Part shown: one piece after another, positions 34,708 through 43,178 of the stretch
Layout of the letters: each line of letters starts with the position of its first letter
How positions within the stretch are numbered: position 1 is the stretch's first letter
NCBI RefSeq assembly: GCF_000255655.1
Contig: NZ_JH636434.1
Span: 2,383,206-2,447,205 of the forward strand
Direction of reading: 5' to 3'
Origin: Schlesneria paludicola DSM 18645
GTDB taxonomy: Bacteria; Planctomycetota; Planctomycetia; Planctomycetales; Planctomycetaceae
DNA: 64,000 nucleotides
Position numbers and translations under genes: made by a program
Notes under the pieces: generated by a model
What the model saw: only the letters and a program-made list of their open reading frames with translations
Database searches by the model: none
Told to the model about the DNA's origin: nothing

Positions 34708-35454
34708 ATGAATGCGACTCGCCCACAAACCGCACTCGTCATGGGAAATGGCCCTTCGATCGATAAGTTGGAGCCCGCCTGGCTCGATTCCGTCTACTCG
34801 TTTGGCAGCAACCATATCTACAAGAAGTTCGACGCCTGGGGGCGCGCAACCGACGCAGTCGTCATCACGGATATGCAGCGAATCCGTGAAATTGGCAAAG
34901 CGTACCAGAATTACCCGGGACAATTGTACGTAGGAAATGAGCGACGCATTGTCCCCAATTCCTCAACGTTGCGCCGCATTCTGGGCCGTGACTTCATACC
35001 GCTGAAGCAGCTCCCCAAGCCAATGGTCGCCAGATGGGGCATCTTCAATTGGTTCAATTACGGCCCTCGGATGCAACAAGTCATCTTCGACAAAACACGT
35101 TATCCGCTCACGTACGAAAAAGGATTGAACTTCGGCTATAGCGTCATCACCGCAGCCACGCAGATTGCGGCGATTGAAGGATTTCGTCGAATCCTGATGA
35201 CGGGTGTCGATGCCAACTACCCCACCCCCAAGTCCTACTTCGCGGGTGCGGAAACGTCGATCAACTACGTGAATCAGACATTCATTGAAAGCCCCCGCCT
35301 TTGGATGGAACCAATCCTCGTGGGCTTACAAATCTGCCTGGAAAGCGCCGGCGTCGAGCTCATCGATTGCACACCAGGTGGCAAGCTTCGCTTCATCACG
35401 AAAGGCAACTTCGCCGATTGTCTACCTCAAGCGGAGACGTCGCGTGTCGTTTGA
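34708..35454 (+). CDS. DUF115/MptE-like protein of the EPS cluster
   Basis: 248 residues. The start ALVMGNGPSIDKL resembles the GNGPS(L/I) signature of DUF115 proteins, a family that includes MptE-like pyrophosphokinases and the flagellin glycosylation factor Maf. The middle contains VVITDMQRI and NFGYSVITAATQIAAIEGFRRI, followed by LMTGVDANYP, typical of that fold. In polysaccharide clusters such proteins are usually taken to be transferases or sugar-modifying enzymes, but the reaction is not established. The polymerase gene overlaps its 3' end by 11 bp, so the two are probably translated together. Confidence 0.65.
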   Translation: MNATRPQTALVMGNGPSIDKLEPAWLDSVYSFGSNHIYKKFDAWGRATDAVVITDMQRIREIGKAYQNYPGQLYVGNERRIVPNSSTLRRILGRDFIPLKQLPKPMVARWGIFNWFNYGPRMQQVIFDKTRYPLTYEKGLNFGYSVITAATQIAAIEGFRRILMTGVDANYPTPKSYFAGAETSINYVNQTFIESPRLWMEPILVGLQICLESAGVELIDCTPGGKLRFITKGNFADCLPQAETSRVV

Positions 35455-36781
35455 CCTTCCAATCCTCGGGGTTGGGCTGCTCTGGGAACATCCGCTCGTC
35501 ATTTTCGCACTGATGATCTTCATCGGTACGTTGATCTACCTCTTCACAAACGGAATGCTTATCTCGGCGCCGGGATTTTCGTTATTTGTCTTTTCACTCT
35601 CGTCTATTCTTGTGTTGTTTCCACTTCTCGTCTATTCAAGCAATCGAGACTATGTTCTTTCAAATCCTTGCCAATGGTATATCCTCGGAATCGCCGTGAC
35701 CTGGGCCATTGCAGTAATGGGTTTCATGCGAAAGCCATCCCCTGATATATCCTATCCAGAGCTGCGATGGCGATTTGTCCCACAACGAGTATGGCTCGTG
35801 TTGCTTGCTTTGGCCTGCTTGCTCGATCCAATCATTACGATTGTCCGATTTGGTAAAATCGGACTGATCCACGGCAATGAAATGATGGGCGCTGGCGGAT
35901 CACATGCGGATGTTATCACGGCGGCAACCGTGATCGGCTGGGAATGCGGCAGCGTAGCCTCGACGATGCTACAAACTGACTTCTTCGTCAGTCGAGTGTC
36001 CTGGAAGGAGTTTCTTTTCCAACGCCGAAAGTGGTTCGATCTCGGACTGGTTCTCTTTTGTCTGGCGTGCAATTCAACGACGGGCAATCGCTTTATTTTG
36101 GTCATGAATGTCTTGTGCTTTGCGAGCGGCCTAGCAATTTTTGGCCGACTGCGAACCCGCCCCGCACTCGTGGGTGCGACCATCCTCTTGGTTTTTTTTA
36201 CAGTGATTGGAAACTATCGCATCGGCCGAGCCGACATCAAGGAAAAGCTGACATTTGAGACGCAAATCAAGTTTCTCGATTCATCCCTAGGATGGATTGC
36301 CACGTACACCGAGCCGATTTTCCCCACGTTGGACACATTCTTGCAGAATGCCCCCTCTCCAGCTTGGGGTGGTGCGTGGCTGAATAATATTGGCCCGACA
36401 GTGTTGAGAGGCACCATCCTGAACAAGGACCGCTCCTCCCCTATTGAAGAGATGTACGAAATCATCCCCCATTTCGGCTTGACGTTCCGAACGATGTACT
36501 CAGACCTTATTTTCGACTTCGGTGATGTCGGCTCCCTCATCGTCGGAATGGTGATCTTATTTCTGAGCATCATATTGTATAACAGATCCACTCAATCAGC
36601 ACGAAGTCTCGCGATCTATCTCAACACCTTTCAAATGTTTGCCTTCATGCCGTTACTCGCAACGTTCTACACTCAAGTTCCATTCATGTCGTTTGCAATC
36701 ACCTTAGTTGTATCGACCTACGCCCCACCGCAGGTCGATACGGAGATCGAGGAAACACAAGACCTCCCAAACCTTGTTTAG
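35444..36781 (+). CDS. Wzy-like O-antigen/EPS polymerase
   Basis: 445 residues from a GTG at 35444 that has GGAGA about 7 bases upstream and overlaps the end of the previous gene. A longer open frame from 35285 would add 53 Ser/Arg-rich residues read out of phase through the previous gene and is rejected. The protein has about ten membrane segments and one larger hydrophilic loop (around residues 270-345), the normal Wzy pattern. Wzy proteins are too divergent to recognise by motif, so the call rests on topology and on the neighbouring flippase. A run of eight T lies at 36192-36199. Confidence 0.75.
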   Translation: MSFDLPILGVGLLWEHPLVIFALMIFIGTLIYLFTNGMLISAPGFSLFVFSLSSILVLFPLLVYSSNRDYVLSNPCQWYILGIAVTWAIAVMGFMRKPSPDISYPELRWRFVPQRVWLVLLALACLLDPIITIVRFGKIGLIHGNEMMGAGGSHADVITAATVIGWECGSVASTMLQTDFFVSRVSWKEFLFQRRKWFDLGLVLFCLACNSTTGNRFILVMNVLCFASGLAIFGRLRTRPALVGATILLVFFTVIGNYRIGRADIKEKLTFETQIKFLDSSLGWIATYTEPIFPTLDTFLQNAPSPAWGGAWLNNIGPTVLRGTILNKDRSSPIEEMYEIIPHFGLTFRTMYSDLIFDFGDVGSLIVGMVILFLSIILYNRSTQSARSLAIYLNTFQMFAFMPLLATFYTQVPFMSFAITLVVSTYAPPQVDTEIEETQDLPNLV

Positions 36782-37038
36782 CCGACATGCTTTAAAAACG
36801 GCCGCTTAACAACAAGCTTGTCGCGCACTCACATTGCTCGCTCGTCCCCATTTTGCCTCGTGATCAATCACGCTTGTATTCGCGTAAATCGCTCTTGTTT
36901 CGCGAGTCAACAGCTGCGCAAAGCGATCGACCACTCGCTTTCAAAATCCGCATTACTATTTTGTGAGCGACAAAGGCCGATTGTACTGCACCAGACCTTC
37001 ATATTACACAACATCAGCACGAGTTAGAGGTTCAGTTT

Positions 37039-38205
37039 GTGGTTATATTGATGGCGATCGGGACTCCGGATTTCACAGGCGCGTCACGAATGGCCTGGGT
37101 GATTGCTCGCGGAATGAAATCGGCAGGTCACCGCGTGATTGTCGTTACAGGCCGTCGTCCTCCTGATGGCCACGCTAGTGTGATCGACGCACTTCGGGCG
37201 GAAGGGATCGAGACGATCGAAGAGAGCGGCTTTGAGCGACGAGTCCCTGACCGCGGGCTGATTGATCGCCTGTCGAAGCTCGTACAGCGAGAAGGCGTGC
37301 AACGCTTGATTAGCGAGACCCAGCAAGATCTTAAGGTCTTGGTATTTGTCGCCAAGAAGACTGGAATACGGCTCGTCTACCACGCTCAGAATCGCGTTCT
37401 GTTTTCCAACAATTGGCTCATCCAGATCATCAAGCGGTATCTCTACAAGCAATTATTGAAGAAACATGTCTTCAAAGTCATTTGTATCTCCGACTACCTG
37501 CGGCTCCAACATGTTCAAGAATATCGTATTCCAGAATCTATGGTCATTACCGTTAACAACGGAATTGATGTATCACGGTTTCAACCGATTGACCAGACAA
37601 TGCGAGAGAGCATTCGATCGAGTTTTGGAGTGTTGACGAATCAACTAATGTTTTTGAATGTGGGAAGACTTACCTTTCAAAAGGGTCAAGACCTCTTGCT
37701 TCGGTCACTTGCCAATGCCAACCTGAACGGAAAAAATTACAAACTCGTCCTGATTGGTGCCAAGAGTGTTGGATTGGCGGAAGACGCTGAGTATGAAGAA
37801 AAGCTGCACCGTTTAGCGGACGCACCAGAACTGAAGGGTAAATGCATCTTTGCAGGCTGGCGTGACGACATCCCCAGCCTCCTTTTGTCAGCAGATGCGT
37901 ATCTCCATAGTGCAAACTTTGAAGGTGGTGTACCACTGGCTGTCCTCGAAGGTATGACGGCAGGCCTTCCAACGGTTTCGACAGACTGTGCGGGCATGCT
38001 CGGAGGCTTTGTCCCAGGGCTTCACGGCTACGTCGGTAAAACGGGTGATGTTGCGTCGTTCCAATCAGAGATTGAAAAATTGCTTGCGCTGAGCGAGCAA
38101 CAGCGACTAAGCATGGGGCACGAAGCAGCGAAACTGATTCGCGAAAGATTTGACTCGAACGTGACGACTCGACGATTCGTCGAAGCGGCGACAGAATCCG
38201 TCTAG
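37039..38205 (+). CDS. Family 4 glycosyltransferase
   Basis: 388 residues from the GTG at 37039, supported by GAGG about 8 bases upstream; an ATG at 37051 is possible. The acceptor domain begins at GTPDFTGASRMAWVIARGMKSAG. The donor domain has MFLNVGRLTFQKGQDLLLRSL and FEGGVPLAVLEGMTAGLPTVS (near 295), the E-x7-E region of retaining GT4 enzymes. VITVNNGIDVSRF is the usual linker between domains. It comes after the polymerase gene and probably adds one sugar of the repeat unit. Specificity unknown. Confidence 0.88.
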   Translation: MVILMAIGTPDFTGASRMAWVIARGMKSAGHRVIVVTGRRPPDGHASVIDALRAEGIETIEESGFERRVPDRGLIDRLSKLVQREGVQRLISETQQDLKVLVFVAKKTGIRLVYHAQNRVLFSNNWLIQIIKRYLYKQLLKKHVFKVICISDYLRLQHVQEYRIPESMVITVNNGIDVSRFQPIDQTMRESIRSSFGVLTNQLMFLNVGRLTFQKGQDLLLRSLANANLNGKNYKLVLIGAKSVGLAEDAEYEEKLHRLADAPELKGKCIFAGWRDDIPSLLLSADAYLHSANFEGGVPLAVLEGMTAGLPTVSTDCAGMLGGFVPGLHGYVGKTGDVASFQSEIEKLLALSEQQRLSMGHEAAKLIRERFDSNVTTRRFVEAATESV

Positions 38206-38616
38206 GAATAATCGCGTTTTCCCCTTTGATCCATGAAGATTATTGGAACCGGCAGCTTGACTACGATGGCTTCTGAGCCTTATTCGGCCAATAAATAAAA
38301 CCGGCACGTTGGGACAGAGACTCAAGGGGAATCATGAATTATGAGGGAATTGAGCGCGCAATCGTGGCAATTCCGCTGCGTTTGTAGACAATTGCCTCAA
38401 CTACTTAGGCATCGACGGGTTGTGAAGAACCGAGGGCCGGAATCGAATTCCAGCTCATCGCTTTCGGAGATCAGAATTTGGATTTGGCGAATCTTCGCTT
38501 TTCGAACTGTTTCGCAAACAATGGCACGCTGTTCGCCTCGTTTTTGGCATCCAATGCCGGACGAGATTGGCGACGAGAACTGACTTAGACAACTGAAGAT
38601 TGGAATTCGAACCAAA
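38206..38616. other. 411-bp gap before the epimerase gene
   Basis: No supported gene. An 80-residue open frame at 38341-38583 has no recognisable domain and biased composition. No strong hairpin or repeat was found. Confidence 0.5.
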
Positions 38617-39582
38617 ATGAAAGTGATTGTTACCGGCGGCGCTGGATTCATCGGAAGCCATATTGTTGACACCCTACTGGCGAAGGGGCACGAGCCGTTC
38701 GTCATCGACAACCTGTGTTCGGGCGAGAAGAAAAACCTCCCACCGTCCGTACCCGTCTTTGAAGCAGACATCGTTGACGGGGCTCGCATCAGCGCCATTT
38801 TCGACGAAGTGAAGCCCGATTGGGTTTGCCATCAGGCCGCTCAGATGTCCGTCAGTCGCTCGATGCGCGAGCCACTGTTCGATGCCGAAAACAACGTCAT
38901 GGGACTTCTAAACGTTTTCGACAATGCGGCGCGTGTCGGCGTAAAACGAATTGTCTTCGCGTCCTCGGGCGGGGTTCTGTATGGTGAAATGACAACGCCA
39001 GCCCCCGAAGATTCACCGAAGAAGCCGGTTTCGCCCTATGGAATCAGCAAATGGATTGGCGAGCAGTACCTTGAGTTTTATGCCCGCGAACGAGGACTGC
39101 AAGGCGTCGCGTTGAGATACTCGAATGTCTATGGCCCGCGTCAGAATCCCCACGGCGAAGCCGGCGTGGTTGCAATTTTCTGCAAGGCGATGCTCGCCGG
39201 AAAAGCGGCAACGGTGAACGGTGACGGAAAGTACGTTCGAGACTATGTTCACGGACGCGATGTCGCTCTCGCAAACGTTGCCGCATTGGAAACGACAATG
39301 AGTGCCAGCTTTACGCCGATCAACATCGGCACTGGCGTTGGCGCCGACGTAAACGAAATTGCCAGCCAGCTCTATCGAGCAACTCAGGACTACCTCAAAC
39401 GACGTCAAAGCTCTGTCATCGTTCCAGAATGTCGTCATGGAGAATCCCGCGCAGGGGATCTGCGATCGAACCTTGTCTCACCAAGCCGTGCAGCACTACT
39501 TTTGAACTGGAAGCCAACAATCGGCCTGAAGGAAGGCATCGAACAAACCGTCGCCTGGTTTGCGGAGAATCAGGGGTTGTGA
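38617..39582 (+). CDS. NAD-dependent nucleotide-sugar epimerase/dehydratase (GalE-like)
   Basis: 321 residues of the extended SDR family. [17 protein letters not shown] binds NAD, CHQAAQMSV is a family motif, and SSGGVLYG with YGISK (Tyr near 141) forms the catalytic site. YSNVYGPRQNPHGEAGVVAIF is typical of UDP-glucose 4-epimerase-like enzymes in polysaccharide loci. It would provide a UDP-hexose or UDP-hexosamine epimer. Whether it works on UDP-Glc, UDP-GlcNAc or an uronic acid cannot be read by eye. Confidence 0.87.
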   Translation: MKVIVTGGAGFIGSHIVDTLLAKGHEPFVIDNLCSGEKKNLPPSVPVFEADIVDGARISAIFDEVKPDWVCHQAAQMSVSRSMREPLFDAENNVMGLLNVFDNAARVGVKRIVFASSGGVLYGEMTTPAPEDSPKKPVSPYGISKWIGEQYLEFYARERGLQGVALRYSNVYGPRQNPHGEAGVVAIFCKAMLAGKAATVNGDGKYVRDYVHGRDVALANVAALETTMSASFTPINIGTGVGADVNEIASQLYRATQDYLKRRQSSVIVPECRHGESRAGDLRSNLVSPSRAALLLNWKPTIGLKEGIEQTVAWFAENQGL

Positions 39583-39825
39583 CGGACACCGCGATCATGT
39601 CCAAGTTATTCCGCATCAAACGAATTGCCAACCGCTCTAGAGAGACACGCCAGCGAGACAATAGACTTGCGTCAAACAGGATTGGTACCGACGATTTCGG
39701 GATCTCTTCAGCTCGCGAATCTCCCTGACCGTGTCCTGTCGAGCCGTAAATGAAGCCTGATTGATTCCGCGACGTTCCGTGAATCATTTCCTGAAATTCC
39801 GTCGATTGACGAGTCGGTACCGATC

Positions 39826-41244
39826 ATGCAGATAGACCCGAAGACGCAATCCCAAATCGAGAACCACGGACAGGCTCACATCCGCACGATGTGGGAAGAA
39901 CTGGACCATCACGAGAAAGAAAAACTTAACCGGCAGCTTGCGCAGGTCGACTGGAAATTGATCGGGTCTTACCGAGCCGGCTTACAGGGCGCGACGGAAA
40001 AAGGCGCTCCTGATGCCGTCAAAATTTCGCCACCATCACACGTCGTCAGGCTTCCGAATTCCCCATCGGATCAGAAAGCCTGGAAAGAGGCTGAAGCGAT
40101 CGGAGACGATGCGCTGAAAAGCGGAAAAGTCGGAGTCGTGCTTTTGGCAGGCGGCCAGGGAACCCGACTTGGGTTTCCGCACCCGAAGGGAATGTTTCCA
40201 ATCGGCCCCGTTTCCAGCAAAACGCTCTTTGAAATTTTCGCTGAGCAAATCATCGCGATTTCCCAAAAATCAGGACATGCCATCCCCTACATGATCATGA
40301 CGAGTGATGGGACGCATGACGAAACAACCCAGTTTTTTGAGCAAAACAACTATTTTGGCCTGGATCGCGCCGACGTCTTCTTCTTCAAGCAAGGGTACGC
40401 GCCCTGCCTGGACGCAACAACCGGAGAGCTATTGCTGGCAGAAAAAGGGGTTCTCGCAATGAGCCCAGATGGTCACGGCGGGTTGCTCGCCGCGATGCTC
40501 AACGCGGGTCTCTTTGACGAGCTTCGACAGCGGAAGGTGGACTATGTCTTTCTACACCAGATCGACAATCCGCTGGTCAGCGTCTGCAATCCCGGCTTTC
40601 TTGGAATGCACATCCACCATCGCGCCCAAGCCTCAACAAAGGTGGTCGCGAAAACAGGGCCCGAAGAGAAAGTGGGGGTCGCGGTCGATTTGGACGGCCG
40701 AACCGCCATCATTGAATACAGCGATCTGTCATCCGAGTTAGCCAATCAACGCGAGTCAAACGGAGAGCTGCGTTATTGGGCGGGCAGCACCGCGATTCAC
40801 GTCTTCGATCGTGCATTCCTCGAATCGGTCGCTCAATCGGAAAATGCGAATCTGCCTTGGCATCTCGCGCGAAAGAAGATTCCCCACATTGATCATCAGG
40901 GCCAGCAGATTCTGCCGGAATCGGAAAATGGAGTCAAATTCGAACGATTTTTGTTCGATACCCTGCCCCTCGCCAAGACGGCTTTGATCGTCGAAACGAG
41001 CCGGCCACTTGAATTCGCTCCGCTCAAGAATAGCAGTGGCGCATTCTCCCCTGACTATGTCCGCGAGCACATGGTCAATGTCGCGATAGAATGGCTGAAG
41101 CAGGCGGGCGTCATCGTTCCCGAATCGGCAATTGTCGAAATCAGCCCGCTGTTCGCCAACACGCCAGAAGACTTGAAAAAACGTGCTTCGGAGCTCGCGA
41201 ATCTCGATTTTTCGCAGCCAATCTACCTGCATAAGGATCGCTGA
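39826..41244 (+). CDS. Eukaryote-type UDP-N-acetylhexosamine/UDP-sugar pyrophosphorylase
   Basis: 472 residues of the UDPGP type 1 family, related to eukaryotic UAP1 rather than bacterial GlmU. The key motif LLAGGQGTRLGFPHPKGMFP is near residue 106. Further family segments are IPYMIMTSDGTHDET, FFKQGYAPCLD and VFLHQIDNPLVSVCNPGF. It would make a UDP-sugar, most likely UDP-GlcNAc or UDP-GalNAc, from the 1-phosphate and UTP. The first 90 residues form the usual helical N-terminal domain. The gene follows the epimerase and precedes phosphomannose isomerase, so it fits precursor supply. Confidence 0.87.
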   Translation: MQIDPKTQSQIENHGQAHIRTMWEELDHHEKEKLNRQLAQVDWKLIGSYRAGLQGATEKGAPDAVKISPPSHVVRLPNSPSDQKAWKEAEAIGDDALKSGKVGVVLLAGGQGTRLGFPHPKGMFPIGPVSSKTLFEIFAEQIIAISQKSGHAIPYMIMTSDGTHDETTQFFEQNNYFGLDRADVFFFKQGYAPCLDATTGELLLAEKGVLAMSPDGHGGLLAAMLNAGLFDELRQRKVDYVFLHQIDNPLVSVCNPGFLGMHIHHRAQASTKVVAKTGPEEKVGVAVDLDGRTAIIEYSDLSSELANQRESNGELRYWAGSTAIHVFDRAFLESVAQSENANLPWHLARKKIPHIDHQGQQILPESENGVKFERFLFDTLPLAKTALIVETSRPLEFAPLKNSSGAFSPDYVREHMVNVAIEWLKQAGVIVPESAIVEISPLFANTPEDLKKRASELANLDFSQPIYLHKDR

Positions 41245-41453
41245 CGATCCCCGGACCTTGCCAAGCTCTTCCATGCAAATCGACGATCGTCAGCATCTGA
41301 GATGACCTTACGATCGCCTCGTCATCTTTCCAACCCAGTCCTCACAATGACCGCCGGCCCACTGATCGGGCGAACGGGCAGGCGGCTCTGAACTTTTATT
41401 GACTCGTTTTACGATTCCAGCCAAACTCACGATCGCACTTCTTGGCCTCAATC

Positions 41454-41458
41454 AGGAG
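41454..41458 (+). promoter_or_regulatory. Shine-Dalgarno AGGAG deciding an ATT start
   Basis: AGGAG lies 9 bases before the ATT at 41468. It supports translation from that codon, since the conserved N-terminus of the downstream enzyme is encoded before the first in-frame ATG, GTG or TTG. Confidence 0.6.
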
Positions 41459-41467
41459 CGATCTTAA

Positions 41468-42550
41468 ATTCATCCTGCACCCACATTCTGTGATCCGGTC
41501 GTCTTCGATTCATACTATCGCCCCCAACCTTGGGGTGGGCGAGGATTGAGCACGCAACTGGGACGCCCGCTTCCCGATGACAAGCCATATGGTGAAGCCT
41601 GGGATTTAAGTACGCTGCCGCTCCATGTCAGCCGAGCCATCGAGGGCACACATGCGGGGCGCGATTTGAATGAGATATGGGCGTCGAGCCGCCAGGACCT
41701 TGCTGGCCCGACAAAACATTCCAATTTCCCACTGCTTGTCAAATGGCTTGAATGTTACGAATACCTGTCGCTGCAGGTTCATCCGGGCGATGAGATGGCT
41801 CGACGTGTCTTGCATGAACCTGGCGGCAAGTCGGAAGCATGGATCATCATTTCCGTCGAGCCGAACGCGCGGGTGTACGCGGGATTAAAACTCGGCGTCA
41901 CGCGGAAGGACGTCGAGGCTCACCTCAAGAAGGGAACGCTAGTCGATTGCCTGCATTCGTTTACACCGAATGTCGGCGATTGCATCTCGCTCCCTGCGGG
42001 GACCGTGCACGCGGCAGGGGGAGGGCTGATCATTGCCGAAGTTCAGCAATCGAGCGACGCCACGTTCCGGCTATTCGATTGGAATCGAGTTGGTCTCGAC
42101 GGAAAACCTCGTCCGCTTCAAATTGAACGGGCGTTGGAAGCCACCGATTGGGATCAGGGCCCGATCATTCCCGTCCGCCCGAGTCGACTGAACACCTCAT
42201 CGAGCGAAACCAAGGGCGAACATCTGCTCAAAGGCCCTCACTTCCAATTCGAACGCTATTCGGTTGAGGGATCGTTTAACAATCCCCACCGGGGCGAAAT
42301 GACGATTTGGATGGTGCTCGATGGAGCAGGCACTTTGCAAAACCCTGCGACAGGCTATTTGCGGCACTTCTCCAAAGGAACGACCGTCGTCGTACCAGCA
42401 TCGGCGAGAGATGTCGCATGGACGGCATCGATGACGGAAACACCGCTAACACTGCTCTGCGTTCGACTCGAATCCAGTATCGTGAACGCACCGCATTGGC
42501 TGCCATCAAACTCAAGTTTACAGTTGAGTTGCCTGAACTATTCAAGCTAA
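41468..42550 (+). CDS. manA: Type I phosphomannose isomerase, apparent ATT start
   Basis: 360 residues if translation begins at ATT 41468, just after an in-frame TAA (41465-41467). The first usual start codon is a TTG at 41546, but the family segment YYRPQPWGGRGL lies before it (about residues 16-27) and matches the PWGG region at the start of other enzymes. Zinc ligands are in LQVHPGDEMA (near 103), KSEAWIII and LPAGTVHAAG. It interconverts fructose 6-phosphate and mannose 6-phosphate for mannose-derived sugar nucleotides. AGGAG sits 9 bases before the ATT. Alternatively a sequence error hides a normal start. Confidence 0.85.
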   Translation: MHPAPTFCDPVVFDSYYRPQPWGGRGLSTQLGRPLPDDKPYGEAWDLSTLPLHVSRAIEGTHAGRDLNEIWASSRQDLAGPTKHSNFPLLVKWLECYEYLSLQVHPGDEMARRVLHEPGGKSEAWIIISVEPNARVYAGLKLGVTRKDVEAHLKKGTLVDCLHSFTPNVGDCISLPAGTVHAAGGGLIIAEVQQSSDATFRLFDWNRVGLDGKPRPLQIERALEATDWDQGPIIPVRPSRLNTSSSETKGEHLLKGPHFQFERYSVEGSFNNPHRGEMTIWMVLDGAGTLQNPATGYLRHFSKGTTVVVPASARDVAWTASMTETPLTLLCVRLESSIVNAPHWLPSNSSLQLSCLNYSS

Positions 42551-42563
42551 CGAGCCAACAAAA

Positions 42564-42602
42564 ATGCCCTCCCCATCCACTTGATCAGGGAAGGGGGGGC
42601 AT
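42564..42602 (-). terminator. Probable terminator of the OsmC gene
   Basis: ATGCCC...GGGCAT arms with additional C/G pairing form a GC-rich hairpin between the convergent manA and OsmC genes. On the minus strand it is followed by a T-rich TTTTTGTTGG stretch, as expected for an intrinsic terminator. It may also serve manA in the other direction, but no T-run follows there. Confidence 0.6.
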
Positions 42603-42652
42603 CATGCAAACAGTCGCTTCGCCGGCTCAACAACGATCCTCGGTAACAAATC

Positions 42653-43084
42653 TCAGTCGAGCAGCGTCGCATCGAGCGTGATCTCGGTCTTGAAGAGTTT
42701 CGAGACGGGGCAACCGGCTTTGGCCATCCCCGTCAACTTCTCGAACGTCGCCTTGTCCGCGCCGGGGATCTTGGCTTTCAGGGTCAAATGCACGGATGTG
42801 ATGGCAAATCCGTCAGCCACTTGCTCCAGGGTTACGGCGGCAGAGGTTTCCATTTTCTCGGCCGTCAGTTTGGCTTCGCCCAAGATCAGCGACAACGCCA
42901 TTGTGAAGCAGCCCGCATGCGCGGCTCCCAAAAGCTCTTCGGGATTGCTTCCCTTCACGCCTTCGAATCGACTTGAAAAACCATAGGGATAGCTCGAAAG
43001 AGCACCACTTTCCGTGGTTAACGCACCTTTGCCATCTTTGAGACCGCCCTGCCAGACAGCCGAACCTTTTCTCGTGATCTTCAT
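42653..43084 (-). CDS. osmC: OsmC-family peroxiredoxin
   Basis: 143 residues, standard length. The two reactive cysteines are present: Cys59 in GAAHAGCFTMA and Cys125 in AKAGCPVSKLF. SSRFEGVKGSNPEELL is the typical OsmC-group segment. Known members reduce organic hydroperoxides in the cytosol. An AAGGA ribosome site lies about 8 bases upstream. It is monocistronic, convergent with manA, and not functionally linked to the EPS cluster. Confidence 0.92.
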   Translation of the reverse strand: MKITRKGSAVWQGGLKDGKGALTTESGALSSYPYGFSSRFEGVKGSNPEELLGAAHAGCFTMALSLILGEAKLTAEKMETSAAVTLEQVADGFAITSVHLTLKAKIPGADKATFEKLTGMAKAGCPVSKLFKTEITLDATLLD

Positions 43085-43178
43085 GGAAATCGTCCTTTGC
43101 GTATACGTGAAGTCATCGATCTGAAACCGTCGTCGCGATGGCGCAAGCCGCGACCAGTGGAATCATACCCAGGACAGA

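Noticed and set aside
35285-35443. Longer frame that would extend the polymerase by 53 residues
   Set aside because: It overlaps most of the end of the DUF115-like gene in another phase, is Ser/Arg-rich, and the GTG at 35444 has a good ribosome site.
38341-38583. 80-codon frame in the gap before the epimerase gene
   Set aside because: Composition (Arg/Ser/Trp-rich) is not protein-like and there is no recognisable domain.
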